Source: Pleurotus djamor (Eukaryota; Basidiomycota; Agaricomycetes; Agaricales; Pleurotaceae). From it: a DNA stretch of 30,945 nt. Where the stretch lies: the NCBI GenBank assembly GCA_029747585.1, contig JAPEVF010000543.1, positions 1 through 30,945 of the forward strand, given 5' to 3'. Position 1 is the first letter of the stretch. Each line of letters opens with the position of its first letter. The notes beneath the pieces are model-generated. The model was not told where the DNA came from. It made no database searches and worked only from the letters and a program-made list of their open reading frames with translations. Of this stretch, positions 19,304 through 28,949 are shown in pieces. A program made the translations under genes and the position numbers.

Positions 19304-20036
19304 TCTTCAATGTTCGCAAAAGGATGATGATGTTGTCCGCAGGCTTTCAAACGAAAAAGCGTATAGAAGATGTGTCTGTACCCAAAAGTGTGTTTCAGTA
19401 AGCAAGTTTGTGTTGCAAAAGCCCGGCGAACAGCAACCGCAAGGCAGCAACGAGGACAGAGCAGAGAGCGAAGAGGCTGTTGATTGAAACTGGGGCCCTG
19501 GCCACTCAAATACATGACACACAAATCAACATCACTGGTCTGATCCCCTCCATAAACCGAGCCCGTCGTCACGCAACACAGCGCAGAGAACAAGGAAAAA
19601 AGGCACCAGAAACTCACCAGAGCTCAGAAACCATGAACCGTCACGCAGCAGCCCACGACTGTCGACCCGCAGACTGCGTGTTCACCAACAGGCTTATCGG
19701 TGATGGAATGGGGGAATGAAAAGGACACGCAGCTGCATGCACGGCAGTTGGCAGGTTGTGGTCAAGGACCAAAAACAATGGAGACGGCCAAATAAGGCAC
19801 TCGTCACCATCTTGGGCCAAATATCACGCCCTTGATTTTCCCAGTAAAGATGGTATCATACAATGATGATGGCCTTTCATTACATCGTCCCTCTAAGTAT
19901 ATACAAAAAACTACACGAGATCACGGACGACGATTGCATATCATACAGCGAGTGTGCACGAGAAGAAAGAGATATAATTAAACCTATATAATATGGTATC
20001 GGAATGGTGTAGATCTACGTGATGTCTAGTTCGTCA
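19304..20036. other. Intergenic region upstream of RhoGAP
   Basis: About 730 bases between the RhoGAP start and the carrier stop, holding the RhoGAP promoter and carrier 3' flank. A purine/pyrimidine-skewed leader lies directly before the ATG. No gene is supported. Confidence 0.5.
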
Positions 20037-21547
20037 TTACGCGAGAAGCAAGTCCTTAACCTATGTAAGTCCGCACTATCGTCAGCCTTATCGCTAGAAC
20101 AGGAGTGGAGTGGGGACTTGCCAGCTCATATGTGAAAAAAGACGTTGCGATGCTTGGTGCCACTTTCACTGTAAATTACAACCGAGTAAAAATCGCGACG
20201 GGCCCGAGAGGACAAACATTGATGACTTACGGAGATTGGGCCAGAGACCACGGTACAATCCCTTGACTCCCTCTGTGCGAATGATGCCTGCAAGTGCGTC
20301 CAGCGCTCCATTGTATTTAATGCCAAGCGAGTTCGAAGCCATGCCAGTAACCTGCATCTTCCTTCTGAGGACATCGAAAGGATAGGTCAGGGTCTGCGAG
20401 ATCGAACCTGAACAAGGATTAATATAAAGCAGTTTCAGAAGGAGGCGAAACTCACCAGCCAACGCCCCGCACGCCAGTTTACGGACGACATTGCTCTTGC
20501 CAGGCGGTGTAAGGATCCCCCTCAGCAGTTCGTAGGCGGCAAAGTTGATCCCAACGTATGGAGCAACGCCAACGGCAGTCGTGACGAGACCTCGGTACAG
20601 TCCCCTGACACCGCCCTCTTCTCGCATGATTTTCAGCGTCATGCCCCAGATCGTAAGTTCCGACTTGGTATACGCCGATGGGGCAGAGGTATGGTATGCG
20701 GAGGCCAGTGCACCAGAGGCAGAGGCCGTTATTGTTGATGATCCCGTTTGAGGGACAGCTTGGAGGGAGGCTGTAGCTATGGATAGACGGGAGCGAACGA
20801 GGTCCAATGGGTATGTCGAGCCTGTGCACTCTTCAGCGGGCGACTCCATGACATCTCTTCATACGCACAAACAGATGTAATGCCCGCCAAAGCTCCGCTA
20901 GCAAGGCGTTTTGGGGTATCCAGCTCTTTTGATCCATGTTGCGTAAACCACTGTGGAAAGCCAGGTCTGAGGATACGTTTCAGAAACGACGGTAAGCGAC
21001 CGAGCTGACCTTCTTTAATTGTTCGTACGTTGTAAATTGAACGGCGCTACCGAGGAGGAATTGCATCGGACGGGTAGACCAGCATGCAAGAACAAGGCGT
21101 ACCTGTAAGGTATGATCCGCAAACAGTTTATGCCATTGCCTCTCATGAATCCCTTGAATCCCTCTTCCCGCCACATACGCACAAGGCTGCGCCATACGCC
21201 TTTGTACTGTTGGTTACCACTCCGCGGTTGTACCTGCCTACACAATTGATAATGAGCAGCGCACATAGGCAGGCGTCATGCGAGCTCACTGTATAATCTT
21301 GAGCCGTTCCAGAGGGCTGACAACCGTACGCGAAGCAGCGCCAGCACATCCACCCGCTACACCGACATACCACAAGTCAGAACATTCGACCTAGTCCACA
21401 TCACAGCAAAAACGCGGTTTGCGCACCGATGAAATACGAGGTGACCTCCGGCGTGAAGAAGGTATATCGTTTTTCCACCACAACGACCGGCGGCGGCGAG
21501 GACGTCTGCGATGTAGTCGAACTGCTTGCTTGCGACGGACTTGTCAT
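20037..21547 (-). CDS. Mitochondrial carrier family transporter (SLC25), adenine-nucleotide/CoA carrier-like
   Basis: Nine exons (21547-21427, 21356-21290, 21237-21103, 21046-21010, 20950-20869, 20821-20456, 20407-20231, 20168-20122, 20060-20037) join in frame to 351 residues. All three carrier repeats are present with the PX[DE]XX[KR] signature: SPLERLK at 54-60, TYPLDLVRSRL at 150-159 and TYPFDVLRRKM at 277-286. Each is followed by a GF-KG-RG or G-GLYRG motif. The N-terminal 30 residues are Ser/Thr-rich and lack calcium-binding EF hands. The overall pattern (RGNGINCLRIIPY, GVAPYVGINFAAYE) fits the adenine-nucleotide and CoA carrier group of the inner mitochondrial membrane, but the exact substrate is an inference. 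The last intron begins with GC instead of GT; the final eight codons (VKDLLLA and stop) lie beyond it. Confidence 0.87.
20061..20121 (-). other. Non-canonical GC-AG intron in the carrier gene
   Basis: The intron begins GCAAGT and ends CATAG, 61 nt, joining TYEL to VKDLLLA and the stop. GCAAGT is the usual consensus for GC-AG introns. A GT donor that keeps the frame was not found nearby. Confidence 0.65.
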
Positions 21548-22280
21548 TTTTTGGATGATCGTTCTAGGTATAGTCTAGCTTTGGAAGGGGAACATGTACT
21601 TTTGCAAGCTATCGGCGTGTGGTGGTGATGTTTATCAAGATAGCTGCGGTAAACGAGCGGGGTGGTGTGACGGAAAGCGAAACAACAAGGCGAACCGAGG
21701 CTGGTTTAGATGGAGGAACCTAAAACCGGCCAATGGCCCATTTCCGTTTATCCTTGGGCGCTTATGCTATTCCCCGACAGCCGACCTCTTCGCCAAAGGA
21801 CTCGGAATGCCGATGGACTTCTTTTGATCAACGTCACTGATAACGCGTTTTTGAAATGGGCGCAACCAAAAACATATGAAAAACACAGATAGGAAAACAT
21901 ACGAAGTCCATGACCTAGACAAACGTAAGTGAGATCTGCGACATTTGTGGTCAACCTGGGATCTACCCCCCTTCGAATATACCTTATTTGCACGCCCTCT
22001 AGCGGAGACTGTCAGTAGCGGCGACACGTTCGATGGCTGCGAGACTGGCAGAAGGGGGAATACAAGGTTGATTGACCTAGTCCCCTGAAGGAAGCACAGG
22101 AGCTGTAGCGGACAGGGGAAGCCAGTTCCTGGCAAAAAGTTGTGCATACATACAACCCTCCCGGGTTTGCAGTCAAGTACGATACAAAAACCTAATTTAA
22201 AGCTACAGTGCACAGCACGCCCAAAGGAAATGGACTCAATGTCAAGTAACAATGATGAAGAATGGATCAAGAAAAATCAG
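21548..22280. other. Intergenic region between carrier and receptor-like gene
   Basis: About 730 bases with the carrier promoter on the left and the 3' flank of the receptor-like gene on the right. A long minus-strand open frame (21767-22270) has no protein-like features and is rejected. Confidence 0.5.
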
Positions 22281-24293
22281 TTATGGCTCTCCTTCTGGTC
22301 TCCTGGACACATATGGTTCTGTTGCTTGGGAATAATTGGGTGGCGGACGATCAAGAGGTGATCCAGTGATTGAACCCCCATCTCGTTCGCCACTTGCACC
22401 CTCATTGATGGGAGACAGACTCCGTGAGACACCGTTATTAGAGGCCAGAACGACTTCTCCTTTGGATGGTCGCGGATTCGTAGAGTTGGTGAAGTTATTG
22501 TTGGTGGTGTTGTTGGACTGCGATGGGTGCTCGTCCTGCGATGATGCCGGGTACGCTTGCGAAATCGAAACCTACAGAAGAGAAAGGAGAAAGGAGGAGT
22601 TAGAAAGGGTATGAGCAGGTCGTTGTCAAGGACAATGTTACCTCGGGCTCGCCATATGGAGTTGTACCGGCGCGTTCAGAAGGGCTGGTATAATACGAGC
22701 GGCCATAAGTTGACCTACGATCCAAGGACACACTACTTTGGCTCTGCATCACCGACGTAAATGTGATATCGGAAGGTGATGTAGCCTGCAGACTACGTGG
22801 TGGACCGCGATACGACGTGTAGTTTGAGCGAGATCCGAAGGATGGTGGCGGCTGGTATTCTTCCACCGGCGGTGATGGACCATATCCTTGGAGCCAAGAA
22901 GATGATTCAACGCTTTTGTTGGGCTCTTGACGAGCGCGGCGCCGTCGCACTAGGATAATGCCAACCACCACCACACAACCGATTATGACCAAGATGGGAA
23001 GAACAATACCAGCGATAAGACCACCACTCAACCTATGGGATCTATGTATGAGTATGCTAAGCACCATGGGTGACAAGGCTGACTTACCCTGACGAGCTAT
23101 TCCCTGATGAACTATTCCCGTTCTGAGGAGCCGTGTTTCTATCCATTCCTATGAGTGTTGTTCAGTGCGTTCACGCGAAAGCAACTTACTGAGCAGATGA
23201 CATTGAGGAGGAGCTCAGTACGTTTGCATAGTCAATAGCGAATTGTTGGTTTGGCGCTGCTGGTTGGTGTTCCAATTTTAGGACGTGTTTTCCATCACCC
23301 AAGTTATCGGCATGGAAGAGCATCATCTGAGGTGTGTAGGCCGTGTTGCTTGCCGAAAACTGTCGGCTGGGTCCGCCGTCGATGGATATAGAGTAAGGCG
23401 AGCCATTGGGTCCTATGGGGCCGTACAGTTGAATACCATCACCTGTCAAGAATCCCACGTCAATGAGGTGGATGTCAACCCAGGAAAAGCCACATGCCCT
23501 AGAGTGCGTTAGTACTTGATAGAGGAGTGCGTGGACGAGGCAAACCTACTTCGAACGTATATGTCAGTGTACCGCTCGTCCCGTTGCCGATTGAGCTATA
23601 GTGCGAAGAGTTGAGGAAGGAAGAGAGTTCACAAAGAGCACGCACTGTCCAGTTCCACCACTGAAAAGGCCTATATGATCTGGAGCAGATGTCCAAGCGT
23701 TCGCAGGTTGATAGACGAAAGCCGGGTCCATATCTTGAACAGTTCTGACGACCAACTGGTCATCATCCTTGCCGATATTCGACTGCCAAGTGATCTATCA
23801 CAAGTCATCGGCATCGTGTCATACCAAGATAGATGAGAATGTCATTTACGAAGTCGATATCCACGAAGTTATGATTTCCATCGGTTGGTTGGTTTGTCAA
23901 TGTAAGGGTGTGCAAGCCTTGGGTCAAGGCGGTAGTCGAAAAGAGCGAGTCCTGAAATTTATCTTGCGCGGAAGCACCACTAATAGACGGGAAAGCGTTG
24001 TTGTCGATGGTGATTTGGAAGTTCCCGTGGTTGCCTCTTCTCGCGCCGAAGATTTGCACACCAGTACCGTTGAAAGTGAATGACACGGACGATTGATCCC
24101 TATTGGTGGGGTGGAATGTCGTCAAGTAGTAGCTAACGAGAAAGGCCACGATCAACGAGAATAGTTAGAGAAAGAGTAGCCCGACGTACCTTGAGGCTTT
24201 ATTATCGCTCTGACTCGTTCCTTGTGTCCAACCCGTCGGAGAATAGGCTAAAAGAGGGCATGGGTCGTCGACCGTGATGGTGAGGAGAGGCAT
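22281..24293 (-). CDS. Single-pass receptor-like membrane protein with long PPxY-containing tail (long-tail paralogue)
   Basis: Eight exons (24293-24190, 24132-23850, 23794-23646, 23595-23546, 23442-23190, 23138-23088, 23032-22642, 22571-22281) join in frame to 523 residues. The ectodomain matches the gene at 12306: MPLLTITVDD start, SVSFTFNGTGVQIFGARRGNHGNF, FVDIDF, then a second module with IQLYGPIGPNGSPYSISIDG and LFHADNLGDGKHVLKLEHQP. A Ser/Asn-rich stalk leads to one membrane helix (302-325), stopped by RRRRAR. The cytoplasmic tail of about 190 residues is Ser/Pro/Tyr-rich and ends with PPNY at 504-507, a PPxY motif of the kind bound by WW domains of Rsp5-type ubiquitin ligases. There is no cleavable signal peptide. 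The junction of exons 4 and 5 is the weakest: the better donor (after 23550) breaks the frame, so a GTTTGC donor four bases on is used. Function unknown; receptor or sensor is an inference. Confidence 0.8.
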
Positions 24294-25052
24294 CTAAACC
24301 AAGGGAGAAGGAAACCAAGCAAAACGAAGGAAATGGCCTCCAGGGCTTGCGTAGGAACTGAGAAGAGGAAACGAAAAGAGTGATGCGGCGTTTTGGCGTG
24401 GTTGGGATCATGAGTATAGACGACGTGAGTACCGGGAGTTGTAACTCCGTCAGATATGTGTATCAGGCCATGGGGAAGTATGTCGTTGCCNACAGGAATA
24501 CCGGAGCTCTGGCTTCATCGCCTAAGATTGGGCGTCCCAGAATATCCTTCGCTAATAAAGCTTAGCCAGCCCTTCTCTGATATGACTTCGAAGTCAATTG
24601 GCTATTGTCACTGAGACGAACCTTTTCACTCTCGCAAGTCTTCGGCGCAACGGACCTTCATTCACAGCATCATTGATGGTATCAACGCAAGTCGGGGGAC
24701 CTGGGTTCATGAAGTGTGAGAGATGTCGACGAATAGGTGAGTACTGGCGCTCAGTAACCACCACTTGAACTGAAACCATCCCCTCATGTTGGAAGAGACT
24801 GAGCACCCCGAGTCTCGATCATCCCGACTTTCCTGGAAGTTGTCTCCTTGGAAAGCAATCAATAGCAATCTGGCAACAACCATAGCTTAGGCAATGGCCT
24901 GTACATTGATGACCCTCGCTTTCATCGTTGGCGGCGAACAGTATCCCAAAGACGTAAAGAGGAGGGATTGCAATCTGTCTATGGGGTCGCCCACAACTAG
25001 GATACACTGACCCAGAAAATCACCCCTTCCGTGAAACAGATGAACCAATCAC
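24294..25052. other. Intergenic region with an ambiguous base at 24491
   Basis: About 760 bases upstream of the receptor-like gene and downstream of the Lys/Ala-rich gene. An N lies at 24491. If it is removed, a plus-strand frame reading GKYVVATGIPELW stays open to about 24615, but it has no convincing start or family, so no gene is called. Confidence 0.4.
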
Positions 25053-26174
25053 CTATGCCGTCTTCAAATCACTTCCATTCCCCCGAGCGACTTTTAGCAA
25101 GTGCGAAGCTGTAAGACCTTGTGGCGGTAGTTTCCCATACACTTGCCGCGTCTCGGGCTTGGTTAATCTCACTTGAGTTGAGACATATGGTTTCAACTGC
25201 GAACGAGAAATGTCAGGCCGACTAAGACAGAAAACAAGGACTTATGACGCACTGCAGAAGCCTCAATCTTTTCCAGCGGTGGTGCAACGAAGACTCTGAC
25301 TTTCTCATCGATGAGACGGTATTTTGCTTTCCCCCGTACGACGTGAACACCGGGAGCACCAGTGCGGTGGCCACCGGGGAGGAAAGCCTGTCGCGTTCCT
25401 GCAGGAGTTGAGCATGCGTGGATTAGGTGGAGAAGCGATGCGGGGGACCTTTGTAGAAGTCTTTGTTTTGCTTTTNTCTAACGCTTTCAGAGCTTTCCTA
25501 GCTTTCCTAGCTTTTCCAGCTTTTTGTGCTTTTGAAGCATTGGCGCTCGCTATGTAAGTATTACAGCATCTTTTTCTTGCTTTGTCATACCTCTTGTACA
25601 AAGCATAACTTTAAGCGCTTTTTCTATTTTAGATATACAAGATACCTTTCTCCCACAGCTTCTTGATCTTATCTAGCTTCCATCTGCTCCTGGTAAAAAT
25701 GATGTTTTCCTGATGTTATTCGTCGAAGAACCAAGATTTGCAGCCGTATCGAGGCTAGATAGATGTATAAGCGCTGAGCTACGAAGGTATATGTGGAAGC
25801 TAGAACGCAATTCTTATCTGGGCTCACATTACGGAGTTCATTTGCTCCATCACATCGATCGAGCTAGGGCAACCAAAGACAAGACCTCCCTGACTTGTTC
25901 TCCTAGGTATAGCTTGTGTCTCTGGCCAGGGAGAAAGTGGGCCCGACTGCAATGGCCGTTGATCTGCCTTCGCGATTACCGTACTCCGTGGAATCGCAAG
26001 GGGGTAATGACGTACCAGTTCCAACAAAACCCAACATTTGGTGGGATATCGAGGTCTGTGAAACCGGTACTTTCTTCACAACGCAAGCTAAGACGAAGTA
26101 TGAAGTCTAGGAATATGGAAATGGTACATTTACTCACGACTTTCGCTATCATTCAACAGACTGGCGACATCCAT
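25053..26174 (-). CDS. Lysine/alanine-rich protein of unknown function
   Basis: I do not recognise this protein. The model has six exons (26174-26138, 26073-26016, 25946-25854, 25689-25646, 25549-25253, 25196-25053) and gives 223 residues if the N at 25476, beside a run of T, is an extra base. The last three exons are the firmest: SRWKLDKIKKLWEKA, then a Lys/Ala-rich stretch (KAGKARKARKALKALEKAK) encoded by imperfect 9-nt repeats, then DEKVRVFVAPPLEKIE and ASALKPYVSTQVRL across a clean intron. The N-terminal exons (MDVASLLND, a CWNC knuckle, EQVREVLSLVALARS) keep frame, but their splice sites are weaker. An alternative reading of the 25828-25946 exon in another frame also stays open. A small nucleic-acid-binding or ribosome-associated protein would fit the charge, but that is a guess. 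Confidence 0.5.
25482..25534 (-). repeat. Imperfect 9-nt tandem repeat in a coding exon
   Basis: On the plus strand the unit is close to AGCTTTCCT repeated with drift. On the coding strand it gives repeated KAR/KAG/KAL triplets. It probably arose by slippage and lies 6 bases from the N at 25476. Confidence 0.6.
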
Positions 26175-26539
26175 TATCAAGACCAAAACTAAGAATTCGA
26201 CGCAGATTCAAAACCCGCAAGTCTTGTGAAAGGCTAAATGAAGGGAGACAAGTGGTTTGAGGGTGTTAGCCTTCTTGTCTTTAGTGTCTCGAAGATTCTC
26301 AGTTGGTGAGTGCGGTGGTTCAAGCTTGTGGAGAGTAGCACAACTTCGAGCGCGATTGCGAAGGACATCACAGGCAAGCGCCGTTCGGGAAATGCCGAGG
26401 ATTAGGGGAGGACACAGGGGAGAGGAGCGACAACCAAAAATCGTACCATATTGCCGACACCAAACGTTTGCTATATGTTTGTTTTACAAGTTTTATGAGC
26501 GAAAGAGGATACAGTTGAACGAGCAGCTTCAATCCCAAG
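26175..26539. other. Intergenic region between reductase and Lys/Ala-rich gene
   Basis: About 365 bases between the stop of the reductase and the start of the Lys/Ala-rich gene. I see no gene, TATA box or repeat. Confidence 0.5.
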
Positions 26540-27788
26540 TCAAAAAGCGGACGGTGTGATCCCGCCATCCATAACGACGATCTGTTCAGTGTGGTTGAGC
26601 GGATTCGAAAGAGCAACGAGGAAACTAACCTTGTTGGTCATGTAGGCATTATTCACGAGTACTTCTACGCAGGAAGAGACTTCTTCAGGGGTTCCGAAAC
26701 GTCCAATTGGAATGATGTTCTGTGGAAATACCGTGTGAGTGCGGTTAAACGTGTTTCGAGAACTTCGAAGACGATAACTGACTTTGAGTTCAGGAGCGGC
26801 GTCAGCCATCATGTCCGTATCTAAAATCAGCACGACTACTCAGAGTGACGTATCATGAGATAGTCATGTTGATACCAGAGATGAGCGCTGGGGCCACAGC
26901 GTTGCATGTCTGGAAGAAAAGGGTAAGGCTCAAGGCATAGATTTGGGTTGAAGGGAGACGTACGATACCGCTCTTAGCGTATCTTGATGCGACCCAATGC
27001 ATCAAGCCGTGAAGAGCTGATTTTGACGATGCGTAGTGAGGCCCGATTACTCCCCCTGTCCCTAAACAATGACGTGAAGGGTAGAAAGGTATTTGAAGAC
27101 CAGGAGTGAAACTTGAGCCCACCTGCGGCAACGCTGAGAGAAGGTACGATTTCGGGTTAGTGAAGTGAAATCTTCAAGCCACGAACCTTGAGCAGAAGAT
27201 GACCCGTCCGTACCCTTGGCGTTCCATGTGAGGGATACAGAGCTGGGTCAACTAGAAGGAAAGTATGGTGCTGTCAGATATCATGAATTGATCATCGACC
27301 AAGATGAAGAACTCAACTAGATAGGCTTGCGCAGTGTTGACCTTCCAAATCTCTTCAAACTCTTCCAGACTGATATCTTCAATATTTCCGCTACGTCCAA
27401 CCTTCGTACCCGTCTTTCCCGCGTTATTGAAGAGGATGTCAGGATTTCCCATAGCAGAAATCACCTCTTGATAAAGACGTCGCACGTCGTCGAGATTACC
27501 GAGATCGGCTTGGAATGCTTGAGCGCGGATTGGGGTTGCGGGTTTCAGAGACGAATTCAGGTTTGTGATCTGATCTACAAGTTTCGTCGCCTTTGACTGG
27601 GCTGAATGGTAGTGAACCGCGATAGAGCAGCCATGATGAGCAAGAGCTAGGGCTGTAGAGTAGCCAATGCCACCCCTGGTAAAGGGATTTGTGGTAAGCA
27701 AAACTTACATGATGGAACAAAGAGTCACGTACGTGCAGCCAGTTATCAGCGCGAGTTTGCCTTCGAGTTTGAAAGTTCCCGTAGTCAT
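26540..27788 (-). CDS. Short-chain dehydrogenase/reductase, 3-oxoacyl-ACP-reductase-like
   Basis: An NAD(P)-dependent oxidoreductase of the classical SDR family. Nine exons (27788-27733, 27675-27318, 27251-27187, 27133-27123, 27061-26964, 26909-26876, 26820-26783, 26719-26630, 26581-26540) join in frame to 263 residues. The cofactor motif TGCTGGIG is at 16-23, NNAG at 102-105, and the catalytic residues are Ser160, Tyr173 and Lys177 (YASSK). The C-terminus has PIGRFGTPEEV and ends VVMDGGITPSAF, as in FabG-type reductases. The fourth exon is only 11 nt, encoding VAA plus parts of the flanking codons; the Ser160 codon is split at its upstream edge. The ATG at 27788 is chosen because it places the fold at the N-terminus, but the frame is open 78 codons further upstream. 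Substrate unknown; fatty-acid or polyol reduction are both possible. Confidence 0.88.
27123..27133 (-). other. 11-nt microexon of the reductase
   Basis: This exon, flanked by introns of 53 and 61 nt, supplies the end of the Ser160 codon, VAA, and the first base of Gly164. Skipping it would break the frame before the YASSK catalytic motif. Its product matches the SDR pattern SSVAA-TGG. Confidence 0.75.
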
Positions 27789-28949
27789 CGTAGAGCCGAG
27801 ACCTATATTGGGGGTCACAAAGAGATTCGCTATTGGAGATGGTCGGCGAGGGCCACTGGATTGTTCATTCACACGATGGATGTAGCGTGAACGTGGTCGG
27901 CTCGGGAGCAGAAAGCACCCGGAAAGCCAGCCAGGGTCCAAACGAGTAATGGTATTGCGGATACATCGCGGAGATACAAGATACAACCTCGTTGGACGAG
28001 GTAGAGATATGTGTACTTTCACGATACAAGAGCCCGGGAATGTTCATCCAGACACTTATATTTATATAGTTGAAGCTACCCTCTGCGGTACTCCAAGAAT
28101 TCGGGGAAGCACTAATAAGCCTTGAGTATCGTGTGTAAAATGAAGATCATGAAGAATCAAGCTCACTTAATCGTTCGAAAACCGAAGGTTCGTGATGAAT
28201 TTCGTCATTTAGTCCGCAGGATGGACGAATCTTGTCCGCACTGCAAGCGGCTGGAGGTTGAAGTTGAGGCCGTGTGGGNGGGGGGGGGGGATAAGGGAGG
28301 CGGGAGATGGGGAAGATGTCAGGCTTCACCGAACCTGTTAGCATTGTTCGCAGCTGATAAAGCGATAGAGGCTTACCGTATACACTAGCAAGGTGAAGGA
28401 ACCCGGAATATACCATTGGATGAGGATCTTCGTGCGCGGACTGGGCGTCTGGTTGACGTCTGGGATCAGATGTCTGATGAGGGACGTAAGGTGTAACCAG
28501 GATTTACGAGGGAGGGAAGGAGGGAGAGTCCGTAAAATGTTCGTTAATAGTGGAATCATGGCCAACTAGAACACGAGGGGGTCAGATATGGAGCAGGTAT
28601 GGGGATTGAGAACCGAGGGAGTCCAAGATACCCACCAAGGATGTGGAAGCTCTGAAGGAGCTGAAACAACAGCAATGCAGAAAGATGGGGAAATGATAAT
28701 CGGACGGTAAGGAGAAACAGTAAAGGAAAATGTAATCAGGAATGCAGATGATTTCGCAGAGGTTGAGGGTGACTGAGAGCGAGAGAGAGAAAGAGAAGTC
28801 CCATGGAGAAGGATGAAAAAGAGAATGTAGAGGATTGTATATAGGCTGAGAGAAAGGTGATAAAGTACGAAGAGATGAGGATGATGAAGGAGAATGACCG
28901 AGTATAAGAGAAGTGATCCCAACTGTACGTTAACTTAATAAAAGGAGAA
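27789..28949. other. Intergenic region with a pyrimidine-rich strand and poly-G run
   Basis: About 1160 bases between the reductase and the zinc-finger gene. The right part (about 28566-28922) is strongly CT-rich on the minus strand, giving long but low-complexity open frames that I reject. A run of about 14 G with an N at 28279 lies in the middle. Two open stretches at 28147-28416 and 28338-28565 (minus) could not be joined by splice sites in frame. Confidence 0.5.
28061..28068 (-). promoter_or_regulatory. Probable TATA box of the reductase gene
   Basis: TATATAAA on the minus strand lies about 275 bases before the reductase ATG and about 40 bases before the first in-frame upstream ATG at 28022. 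The position would give a leader of about 240 nt for the 27788 start. Confidence 0.4.

Noticed and set aside
17059..19617. Continuous 852-codon reading of the RhoGAP 5' region starting at 19617
   Set aside because: Upstream of the N this frame is Pro/Arg-rich noise, while the alternative frame from 19303 has the Ser/Thr-rich composition of the rest of the protein and joins it when the N is removed.
21767..22270. Minus-strand open frame of 167 codons
   Set aside because: It has irregular composition, no domain or splice context, and lies in the 3' flank of one gene and the promoter of another.
25713..26192. Plus-strand open frame of 159 codons
   Set aside because: It overlaps the minus-strand Lys/Ala-rich gene. 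A second plus-strand reading ending near 26110 also looks protein-like, but neither has matching splice partners or a start, so the minus model was preferred.
28147..28565. Two minus-strand open stretches that could be exons of one gene
   Set aside because: The only good donor (GTAAGC) and acceptor join out of frame and reach a stop at once.
28566..28922. Minus-strand open frame rich in Leu, Ser and Tyr that mimics a membrane protein
   Set aside because: It is the translation of a CT-rich low-complexity stretch; no family features or exon partners.
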